Of a stretch of 64,000 nucleotides of DNA, positions 55,152 to 64,000 are shown in pieces. The position numbers and the translations under genes are program-made. The stretch's first letter is position 1. Each line of letters begins with the position of its first letter. Below the pieces are notes generated by a model, which was not told the origin of the DNA, ran no database searches, and saw only the letters and a list, made by a program, of their open reading frames with translations. Origin of the DNA: Ctena decussata (lineage: Eukaryota > Mollusca > Bivalvia > Lucinida > Lucinidae); contig OZ022506.1 of NCBI GenBank assembly GCA_963989385.1, positions 8,392,841-8,456,840 on the forward strand, written 5' to 3'.

Positions 55152-56301
55152 TGTTACGAAATGGATCTAATCGTCCACTATGTCGTCGAGATTATTTTAA
55201 TCCTTTCAATCAGTAAGGCTACAGTTTTTAGGGTAACTGTGGTCATAAAACGTTTACGGAAATTGTGACTACGTTATGCATGGGTTGTTTGTAAATACCT
55301 CTCGTGGACAGCATATTGCATGATTTTAAGGTGAATACCTGCACGAGTCTTTTGATTGTGGAAAGTGTGTTGCATGATTTTAATGTGAGACGCATAGTAT
55401 TTATACGCCTATCTTTTAATGAAAAATTAGACGTGGCTGAATTCTAATACGGAGTATGTTAAATTATTGTCGTGTGCCCAGATTCTGTGTTAAGACCTAG
55501 AAGGGCACATCAAGTCCGGCAGTCAGCTGTTAGGGCTTAGAGCCACGTCTCACCTGGAGATTCGATTTACGTCTCCAGGTTAATACCAACCCGGGTAGAG
55601 GCAGTTACAACGCCGTTTGTGCAAGGTTCCCAAGCAGAGGCGGGAAGCACAAAATGTAGGCGGAAGTGGTTAGCACAGTTTTGCCAGATTCTGTGATAAG
55701 ATCTGAAGGTCACATCAAGTGTGGGACAGTGTTCGTCCACTAAGGTGTATTAATATATATATAGACTGGTCCCTGGTACGATCCAGGGAGCGACCAGTAT
55801 ATAATCGTGCACGTGTTAGAATAAGTTGGTGTTCCTCATGATATATGGACTGGCCCATGACATGATCCAGGGAACGACGAATTGAAGTCTACCATCATAA
55901 GGCCTTGTTTTTTTGTATGAGCTCAAACTATCGTTTTTTTGTTCTTTGTGTTTTCCTTTAGTTCATGGCGCTGAGCCGAGTACGGTGTTGACGTCAGACG
56001 GTAATCTATTTGCGTATTGTACGCAAATCGATTACATATTTGAAACAAACACCTTACTTGGGCCAGCGACATGAACTGATATGTGTTGTATATTATTGTA
56101 ATTGTGACAGTTGTAAATTGTATTGTTGTATATAGAATTTACATTATATATAAACTTAAAAAATTCTAACGTTGTTAGAGTTTCCTTGTTAGTGTATTAC
56201 ACTAGTAGATAACCCTTTAACCGGAAGTCACCCTCCGCCGTCCTGGCGACGCATAAGGCTCTACACCCGTGTCGACCGAGTGTAAAACCTTCTGCGTAAC
56301 A
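55152..56301 (+). repeat. 3' LTR
   Basis: Same length as the 5' LTR at an offset of 6916 and identical by eye except at 55244. The base there removes an AATAAA present in the 5' copy, but that site is only about 90 bases into the LTR and is unlikely to be the working poly(A) signal. Confidence 0.95.
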
Positions 56302-56459
56302 CTAATATTTCAAAGTAAATTTTCTGGGACCAGAAAATTAACTTTCAGATAACAGTAGTTTGATCAAACTACTGGTATCTCAAAGTAAATTTTCTGGTAC
56401 CATTCCAAAAAAAAATATTTTGAGATATCAGTAATTTGAGACATCTAGAGATGATTGTA

Positions 56460-56830
56460 CTCCTTTCTTCAGAACGAGCCTTTTCTATATGGGCAACAGC
56501 AAAACCATGTTAAATATTTTATATCTGATCAAATCCGTAAAATGCTTTTATCTGCACATATAGAAGTACCATAAAAAGTACATAAAATATAATATTATTG
56601 TTTAACTATAAGCCTCCTGGCAGAGTTAAATTTATTTTTGAATACTGTTTCAAAGTACTTTGAATATTAAGTAAACATCTGTCTCCACAGTTAAATGTCA
56701 TTTACCATTGTCAACAGGTGTTACAAATTAATGTTGTAAATGAATATGCAATATTAGAATTAAATGTAGGTTTTTATCACAGTGGTGGGTACTAAGCAGC
56801 ATCCAATTGTCTTCAATGATTGTGTTTATT
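56460..56830. other. Non-coding, nothing recognised
   Basis: AT-rich flank to the right of the split MITE. No AFF-like exon found on the minus strand. Confidence 0.45.
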
Positions 56831-57038
56831 AACCCTTAATGCGCTAAAAAGCAGATGACAAAATTTACGTCTGCAGAATTTAAAAAAATGTTTTGTCCAA
56901 GGGATATCATATTGAGAATTCGAACACTAGAGGGCAAATAGTGTAGATTCAGATGAGGTGGCTCATGATGAGCCACCTCATCTGGATCTGCACTGTTTGC
57001 CAATTCAACAATTTTGATTTTTGGAGCTTTAAGGGTTA
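56831..57038 (+). mobile_element. F3 MITE
   Basis: CCCTTAATGCGCTAAAAAGC to GGAGCTTTAAGGG; interior hairpin GATGAGGTGGCTCATGATG and its complement. Confidence 0.7.
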
Positions 57039-59010
57039 AAGTGTGATTAATGGCTACAACAAAAACACCTGATACACCATTTAATGCCATGATGAAACTC
57101 TAGATACTCTTATACTTTTAACCTTTATACCAAAAGTCCCCGTTATTTAAGTCCTTTGGTAAAATAAAAACAGTCAGAAACAAACACTTTTATACAATGT
57201 TTACTACATAAACTTTGGGCTCATAATCAACTCTGGTTTGGCTTCTTCAAACTGATTATTACATTTACACTTTCATCATTTCTCTAATATCCCCCAATGT
57301 GTAGGATCCTCTGAATGTAGCTTGTTGACCCCACTGACAGACCCAAACAGCACATATGAAATTCATTACTGACAAATTAGTAGCAGAGGTTATCACCCTC
57401 CTGACTGTTTTCCAAGAAGTGGCTACAGGGTTATCAAGTTGCTCTGACCCAGTAACAATGTTACCTCTGACCCAGTAACAATGTTACCAACTGAGAGCTA
57501 CTGTCTAACCTCTCAATTAATCTCCTCTTGTCACAGTCATTCAAACACAGTCACTAAATTTAATTAAATTCAGCAAGTTATCTTTTATATTCTATGATTT
57601 ATTTAGGTAAGAATTTACTATATATTTTAATAATTTTCAGTGTGTATGTGGGACTAGTGACACAAGCCGCTGAATTTGATCTTGCGTCTCAGCACGCTCA
57701 GTAAGTAACACTTCTGACAGGCCAGTGATGGTTGGTAAGTGCTAAGGTGCTAGTTTGCTTCTCAGAACCATGAATGGTTTGTGAGCTAAGTACAGTGACC
57801 CAACAACAACAAACAAGTTGCCCCATCTCCTCCTAAACAAAGCCCATCCTCCACCCTTGTTCACCTTTTCCGTAAAACAGAAATAATCAAAAACCTGCCC
57901 TAATTTGGAGCCCCAGCTCATTCAAGTGCTCCCTTGATGGATGGGGTAATTAATTTCTCTATTGAACACTCATGTAATTGAAGCACAATAGAATTTCTGG
58001 CAGAAGCTTCTGAGCCATTGGACACAGAATCAATAGCAAGAGATTAGTTAGAATAATCAGACTATTTTCCCACACAATCAATACAATGAGGGAAGGTATA
58101 AACTGAGAAGAAATCTGCTAAATTAAATGTCAACATGTCAAAGATTGTTGAGGACACTCATCCGCTTAATGCTAATACCGCATGTCTAATATCTATGCAC
58201 TGTCAATGGTATTGGCCAAGCATTTATGGTTAACATCCTAAAAGTGGACACAAGTTGGATAAGTCAATTTGTTATATAAAGCCTGTTTGATTGTGTATAA
58301 CTGCTTTTCAAAAAGCAGTTATTCAATTACAAACAGGTTTAAATACCAAAAGTGTAAGACAAAGATAAAAGACACCCCGACGTGTCTGATCTGTGTCATA
58401 ACTATTCGAGAAAGTCCAATTTCAAGGGACTTGTTGCCCATTAAAGGTTATGATGAACATTTGGATAATGAGATTTGTTCCTGATAAACACTGTATCATT
58501 TTCTTATCTCTTAGCATTATGTTGTGGTGCCATATATATAAACCTTAAGCCTGACCTTTATCTGAGCTAATTTTGAAGGAAAAATTTTTAATAATAATTC
58601 TAATGAAGATCCAATATAAGAAGGCTTAGTCCCACTGGATCTTGTGCACACAATATGAATGATAGAGTTCATCCCCTTAAAACTCTTGAAACCCTAAGCA
58701 TGCGGAGCATTTTCAAAATCTGGCCTCTTCGAGGGGATACCAAAACCTTGGTACCTATAATTTCCAAATCCTTCGACTAACTTTGCTCATATTTTCACGC
58801 ATTGTATGCAATATACTTTCCACCACCTTATTACTGATGCCTGTATTTATTAATTGACTTCCAGAATCTGATAATTATGGTTGTCACAGCTCTTCAACAA
58901 CAGTGTACTTCCATTCTACGGATCCTTGGTAGGCTCTCAAGTTGGCTAACCTCTATAGCATGCTTATGGTTAATCACGTGCATATTTTATTTTTGTCATT
59001 TATTTTATAT
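57039..59010. other. Non-coding, mostly unique
   Basis: A 23-bp direct duplication (CTCTGACCCAGTAACAATGT, about 57442-57487) and a small hairpin TAACTGCTTTTC / AAAAGCAGTTA (58300-58322). I looked for missing 5' AFF exons here on the minus strand and saw none with convincing splice sites. Confidence 0.4.
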
Positions 59011-59019
59011 ACAGAAAAA

Positions 59020-59310
59020 ACTTTTGTAACCTCCTATGTGTTTCTTAGGATGAATAAGCCCATCCAAAAGCCCCATGAGCAAATTCTTTCCTTTCGAAGA
59101 GTTGACCCTAGTAACAAAGGAGACCAAAAAGAATATTTCCCTGAAACACATCGGATAGGTGGCAATGGTAAAAGTTCTAAACAACTGATTAAGGCTGATT
59201 TGTTAGAAGCAGTGTTTTTGATTGCAAATTGGCAACAATTTGCAATCAAAAACTCAGTTTCTTATGGTTTTTGAATGTCGCCAATTTGCAATCAAAAACT
59301 CTGTTTCTAA
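59020..59310. repeat. F4 remnant followed by an inverted TTTGCAATCAAAAAC repeat
   Basis: GAGCAAATTCTTTCCTTTCG belongs to F4. Then GTTTTTGATTGCAAATTGGC (about 59214) and two copies of its complement TTTGCAATCAAAAACTC (about 59239 and 59286). Confidence 0.5.
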
Positions 59311-59607
59311 TGGTTTACGTTCGTCACCTGCATGAGCGTTTGCGATTGCCGCTTATCCAGTGTGTGAAAGTGTGTTAGTGCACTATAAAATCTCCATGTA
59401 AATTTGTACAGCCCAAGAGTTATGACAAATTATTAACCTTGCCTTAACTTCAGATAGCTAACCCAATAATTTGTAAGTGTCAGAATTCCATGCAACAAAA
59501 AAATAAGATTCATTCTTGTTAAAGCTGTAAAATGAAATATTAATACTCTCCACTTCAGATGTGCCCTAAAGCATTGTTTATGCAAATTAAACAGAAGCAT
59601 TATCAGA

Positions 59608-59662
59608 TTAGTCCACCAACTGCTACTACAGTATTACGGTAGTAGCAGTTGGAGGACTAATC
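59608..59662. repeat. Hairpin with 22-23 bp arms
   Basis: ATTAGTCC-ACCAACTGCTACTAC / GTAGTAGCAGTTGG-AGGACTAAT around AGTATTACG, one mismatch. No transposon termini seen. Confidence 0.65.
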
Positions 59663-60297
59663 AGGCCGTAATACTGAGAGAGAACTGGCTGTGTGCAAAA
59701 AATATTGTCCCAAAGGAGCAGTCTGATCCTTGGATGCGTTGTTTCCAATTTTTTCACAAATCTGCACAAATACAAATTTCAAGTTAATTATGGTAACTGG
59801 AAAGATAGTTCCAATATTCAGAGTATTTTAGGTAATCATCATACAGCTCCGATTTCCTACTATGGGAAAACAAAAACTCGCCAGAGCCTCGTATCTGGAA
59901 ATAATGCCTTAAGTCATCAGAAAATCTGGGAAAATCAAAATCTACCCTGAAAATCTCTGTTTTTGTCTATTTCATTATTCTAACCACGGTTGAAATACAG
60001 GGCTTCAGCAAAGACAATCATATGACCATATGACTGTCTGAATGACTGATACTGAGTTTTTCACAGCCTGGTGAGAATCACAGCACAAATCAGTTTTTCA
60101 CATCAGCCTGTCACTGACAATGTGTGTAAATCATGGAAGGAATTAATTACTTCAGTGACAAGGTCTCCTGCGAGATGAGAGGAGTCAACTACTTTAATAA
60201 TCCTGCCAGCATAACAGAGAGCTTTAATGAGCAAGTTTGCAATTGTGTCAATTGTCAGGCTCCAAACAATCCTCCAACAATCATTTTAAAAACATTT

Positions 60298-60472
60298 GAT
60301 GGATTGATGGATGACTTGTGATATTACATCTTTTTCAACAGTATTTCAGTCATATCAGGATGACAGGAAAGGCTGTGTAGAATGGAAACCTTGTGTATGG
60401 TTGCTTCAGCCAGAACTGAACCAGGGCTGCTTCAATGCCAGTGCATAACCCACTGAGGTACCTGGGGGCTCC
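60298..60472 (-). mobile_element. SINE type A
   Basis: GATGGATTGATGG tail, CAACAGTATTTCAGTCATAT body, head AACTGAACCAGGGCTGCTTC and CCCACTGAGGTACCTGGG. Confidence 0.65.
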
Positions 60473-60499
60473 TTAAAGATATCTGTCCTGTTGTTATTT

Positions 60500-60690
60500 G
60501 TTGTCTCCTTCTAATTAATGGGATGGGAATAAATGGGACAGGAGTAGCTACAGTGAGTCTGAAAAGACCACCAATCTTTTCTTTAAGAGCAGCTCACATG
60601 AGGGAAGCAAAATACTATTGATAGGGCAAATTGTTTCCTTTTAGAGTATCTCAAATGAGAGAACCTAAAATTGTCTCCCCTGTGAAGATA
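60500..60690 (+). mobile_element. F4 foldback remnant
   Basis: TCTTTTCTTTAAGAGCAGCT, GGGAAGCAAAATAC and GGGCAAATTGTTTCCTTTTA; arms repeated twice. Lies between two SINEs. Confidence 0.45.
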
Positions 60691-60700
60691 GTGGCCAATA

Positions 60701-60900
60701 GATGGATGGATGACTAGCAATTTTACGTCCTTTTTAACATTATTTCAGACATAATAGGACAATTGGTGGGTGATAATGAAAGGCTGTCTGCAATAGAACC
60801 CAGTTTACGATTGTTAAGATTCCCGCCTACAGCAGGCTCGAACCCAGGACAGCTAGATCGGCAGGCCAGTGCTTAATCTACTAAGCTACTTATAGGGCTC
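60701..60900 (-). mobile_element. SINE type A
   Basis: GATGGATGGATGAC tail; TGGGTGATAATGAAAGGCTG; head GGCTCGAACCCAGGACAGCT (box B) and TTAATCTACTAAGCTAC (box A). Confidence 0.7.
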
Positions 60901-61149
60901 TGATAGTGATCAAACCTACAATAATTACTGTAGTGTATCTGAACACCTCAAAATATGGTAAAGATGCTTGATCATGATGCATAAAATACATAAAATCTTT
61001 TGGAACACAATTCAAAATTGTTATTTAGTTTTTTAGTTTTTGTTTCAACAAGCAATTAACTTATAATGGCAATTTGCAGAAACTGGCACCATCTCCTGTT
61101 CTCTGAGAGTTGCCATAAAAATTCTAAATACTGGGACAGAGGAGTCTTA

Positions 61150-61217
61150 GCAACCAGCGCAGACACAGATCAGACTGCTCCAGATGGAGCAGTCTGATCA
61201 GGGTCTGCACTGTTTGC
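61150..61217 (+). repeat. F7 hairpin
   Basis: Arms GATCAGACTGCTCCA-GA-TGGAGCAGTCTGATC, with GGGTCTGCACTGTTTGC on the right. Confidence 0.7.
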
Positions 61218-63340
61218 CATTCCAGATGCATCTTTTGGATGCAAAACTGCATTGTCAACCCAAACTGCTTACCATTTCAGAACAATGACTCTAATTGTTT
61301 TAGGTGTACTATTTTTACAATTTTTATGGCAATTCAGTTTGCTGCACAACAACATTTCCATTTTTCATGTCATTCCAAATTAGAGCAGAGAAAAAAGAAT
61401 CAAATTTGCTGAAACCAATTAAGCTTTCTGATTGAAAAACAAGAGCTGTAGGAGAACATTCTAAACAGTTGCAGAATTCACAGCCAACAGTTTCACTGCT
61501 AACAAATTCATGAAGAAAATGCAAGTTTATGAAGACTTTGCCCCCTGCATTGAAGCGTACATTTTTTTTTGTCTTCTGTACTCTCTAATGTGAAAATCAC
61601 CAGCAAAACTTGAATCAAAGCATTTTTGGGAGAATTCGACTGACTTTACAATACAGCTGACTGTCATATGTGATCATACCATGTTTCCACGGACAATCAT
61701 GCAAGGACTACCAAAGTGAAAATTTCTGAATCAAACTGAATACATATATTCAGCCATAGCTGCAACCCTTGACTAAAAGCTGAGTTTTCCATGTCCTAGA
61801 TGAATATTTCAGCATATACTAAAACATGGAATGGAGTCAACCTTTGCAGTGGAGCCTTGGAGTGGAGTGTTTTTTGGAGAAAAATTTTGAAGTCAGCTTA
61901 GCTGACGTCTGGACAAGTAACCATGCCTCACCATTCGGAGGCAATGACTGGTAGCAACAGGGTATGTCCTAATTTCTAGCCCGGCCTGGCCTGGCCGGAT
62001 TAAGTTAACTGACATAACAGTTTGCTTGAAGACATAATATTACGGACTGAGGCAGGCAAGGTAAACGTCTTTCCAACAGTCAGAAGGTACAATTTAATTT
62101 GCTTATAGTTAGTAAGACAAAATTCATCATCCTATCTTAAGGGGCCTATTTCAAAAGTGGAACTTGATAAGCATTTAGCCTCCATTTCAATCTCTTTGAT
62201 AAGCATTCAGCTTCTGTTCCAATCTCTAAGTTTGTACTGTTTGTATTTTGTTTGTATGTTAATTGTATCAGTCCAATCATCAAATATGTTTAAACCAAAC
62301 TGCCAAAACAGTATGTTGCTGATAATTTATATGAAGTATATGGTCATAATATTTAAAACATTATGGCCATACTGCACATGAATTATCTGCAGCATACCAT
62401 TTGGGCAATTTATTACTGGTTCCCCAAAGCAGATGGTTTGTTACTGACATCTATTTCTGAGCAGTTCAGCTGACAATGGACTTATAAAGCAGTAGATCTG
62501 GTTTCAGTTCCTATAGTCCCGGACAGGTCATCTTCTGACTTTGTCAGACTTATTAAACTCTCCAACAAACCACTCAACCCCAAGGCTCCACTCCAACAGT
62601 TGACTCCACTCCATGTTTTAGCATATGCCAAACAGTTCTGCAGCATGACTGTACAGTTCAGAACTGAGGCTTAAATTCTCTAAGTCTGATAGGTGCAATA
62701 TATGAACCTTGTTATCTTTTTTTTTCACTTCAAAACCTGTAATGAATGTTCTGAATCTTTCTGACTGTGATCCTTCTGCAATATTAAGTCTGAATCAAAA
62801 CTGAAAGTAACTGATATTATATGAAATAGTATCTAAACTCAGCACAGATTAAAAATCAAAAGCTGTGACTAATTCACTTTTTTCTGTTTAGATAGTAAAT
62901 CTTATATTATTCAGATATGTATTCTGAATCAGTCATGAAAATTTCAGATTAGAGGATGTCCAAAAATATTAAGACTATGCAATACTAGGTCAACACCAAA
63001 GAGCCAGAAAATCTTGACTTGCAAAGCTTATATCCACTTTTTATAAAAGGTCTAGGATAATCTAGTGCAACTCTAGTGAACTCTGGCTGTACAGGTTGAT
63101 TTGTACACTGCAAAGATTACAATTAAATTCACTAGGCCCATATCAGAGAATCTTACAAAAGATTATCAACCCCACTGAGATGTTACTTCATAAACCCTGA
63201 ATTATATCAGATATTAAATAAGAGATTGACTTGAGGCCAGTGTTAAGAACTAAAATAAGTTGAATTATTTATCTCTGTCAAAACCTTTCTGATGGCACAA
63301 TTTTCTGCTCTAATGAAAACCCTGTAACCATACCATAATT
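61218..63340. other. Non-coding, nothing recognised
   Basis: AT-rich. A small hairpin TATGGTCATAAT / ATTATGGCCATA at about 62339-62370 and CCTGGCCTGGCCGG at 61985. No AFF exon or other gene seen. Confidence 0.4.
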
Positions 63341-63344
63341 ATCC

Positions 63345-64000
63345 ATCTATATTCTTTACAGTCTGACTTGGATATATGTGTTAGACTGTATGTACAATGC
63401 CAACACAACTACATGTAGTTCTGTTCAAGATCTGTATAGTCAGAGTGGGATATGAGTTAGATTGTGCAGTCAGACCACAACTAGTTCAAGATCTGTACTG
63501 TCTGGTTGGAATGATAATGTTAGAAAATACCATGATATAATTAACTAGTTCTGTACAAGAGCTGTACAATTTGACTGGGATATGCGATAGATTGTATTGT
63601 GCCATCTCAACAAGTTCTGTTCAAGATCCTTACAGTCTGGTTGTAATGATTGTGTTAGACTACTCTGTGACATCTCAACAAGTTGTATACAAGATTTGTA
63701 TAGTCCGAATGGGATGATTGTGTTTGACAGTACAGTAAAACCTTAACTAGTTCTTATAAGATCTGTACAGTTTGATTGGTATTTGCACTTAGACTACAGT
63801 GATATCTCATTAAGTTCTATTCAAGATCTGTACAGTTTGACTGGGATTTGTGTTAGACTACAGTGACAGCTAAACTAAGCTCTGTACAAGATCTGTACAG
63901 TTTGATTGGGATTTTTGTTAGACTGTACAGTGACAGCTCAACTGAGCTCTGTACATGAACTGTATAGTTGGACGAGGGAGTATAATGACAGATTGTACAG
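63345..64000. repeat. About 66-bp tandem array running off the right edge
   Basis: Nine or more diverged units marked by TTCAAGATCTGTACAGTTTG at about 63425, 63487, 63558, 63624, 63690, 63757, 63823, 63888 and 63955, each followed by (A/T)TGGGAT..GTTAGACT. The last four are most alike, so the array probably grows towards the right. Confidence 0.85.

Larger units (their letters stand above)
48236..56301 (+). mobile_element. Intact Gmr1-like Ty3/gypsy LTR retrotransposon
   Basis: 8066-bp element bounded by 1150-bp direct LTRs that start TG and end CA. Both sides carry the 5-base target duplication CTAAT (48231-48235 and 56302-56306). It has a primer site right after the 5' LTR, a roughly 920-base leader, one gag-pol frame and a purine tract before the 3' LTR. 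Comparing the LTRs by eye I found one difference (A at 48328, C at 55244), so the copy is very young. Pol order is PR-INT-RT-RNaseH although RT and INT are Ty3/gypsy-like, which is diagnostic of the Gmr1-like group first described from Atlantic cod and then in other deuterostomes. No envelope frame is present. It lies antisense to the AFF gene, in an upstream intron or 5' flank, and splits a pogo-like MITE. Confidence 0.96.
48117..56459 (+). mobile_element. F6 pogo-like MITE split by the retrotransposon
   Basis: Left part 48117-48235 begins TACAGTTGACTCTC. The right part 56307-56459 resumes with TTTCAAAGTAAATTTTCTGG and ends near ATGATTGTA. The order matches the intact neighbour at 47906, so the retrotransposon is nested inside this copy. 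It abuts the neighbour at a shared TATA, giving a head-to-tail MITE pair. Confidence 0.75.

Noticed and set aside
59034..59274. 110-codon plus and 71-codon minus frames
   Set aside because: They cover an F4 remnant and inverted TTTGCAATCAAAAAC repeats, with no protein motif.
56460..64000. N-terminal AFF exons on the minus strand
   Set aside because: Candidate donors (for example near 61268 and 61930) are not preceded by AFF-like coding sequence or a matching acceptor, so none is reported.

Overview
The window looks like a piece of a bivalve mollusc nuclear genome, probably a heterodont clam. That inference rests on AT-rich sequence packed with foldback MITEs, tRNA-derived SINEs and pearl-type tandem-repeat elements with GTCC/ACGG microsatellites, plus an intron-rich gene whose closest relatives by eye are animal AF4/FMR2 proteins. 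There is no sign of bacterial gene organisation.

Two real protein-coding units are visible. The host gene is an AF4/FMR2-family (AFF, Drosophila lilliputian) gene on the minus strand. I could place ten of its exons, from 45518 down to 1. They run from the serine-rich region, through one large 1.78 kb central exon, to the C-terminal homology domain, and the last visible exon runs off the left edge. Every junction has GT-AG sites and matching codon phase. The N-terminal exons were not found and must lie upstream (right of 45518, or beyond the window). AFF proteins scaffold the super elongation complex (P-TEFb, ELL, ENL/AF9), and the ENL/AF9-binding peptide is recognisable.

The second unit is a complete, apparently intact LTR retrotransposon at 48236-56301 on the plus strand. 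It has two 1150-bp LTRs that differ at one base, a 5-bp target duplication (CTAAT), a tRNA-Leu-type primer site and one uninterrupted 1561-codon gag-pol. Its domain order is coiled-coil Gag, zinc knuckle, protease, integrase, reverse transcriptase, RNase H. Integrase precedes RT although the RT and integrase are Ty3/gypsy-like. That is the signature of the Gmr1-like clade, and this copy looks recently inserted. It landed inside a pogo-like MITE that sits in tandem with another copy.

The rest is intron or intergenic DNA dominated by repeats. The families are labelled here F1 (TIR AGAGCTCTAGATAAG foldback), F2 (TGAGCCGCGACACGAC foldback), F3 (TTAAGCACCAAAAAGC), F4 (GGAGCAAATTCTTTCC foldback), F5 (CACAGGGTATAATCG foldback with 5-bp target duplications), F6 (pogo-like, TA target), F7 (short GCAAACAGTGTAGACC hairpins), F8 (CGGATAAAAATCACGAGC with a 36-bp hairpin) and F9 (CTGGGCC-TTGTTCAAA). 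There are also a non-autonomous hAT element with an 8-bp target duplication, four SINE types (A-D), three pearl-like tandem-repeat blocks, a GATATCAC array, a 55-bp minisatellite beside an AFF splice site and a 66-bp tandem array at the right edge. All coordinates of degenerate repeats are read by eye and are approximate at their ends.
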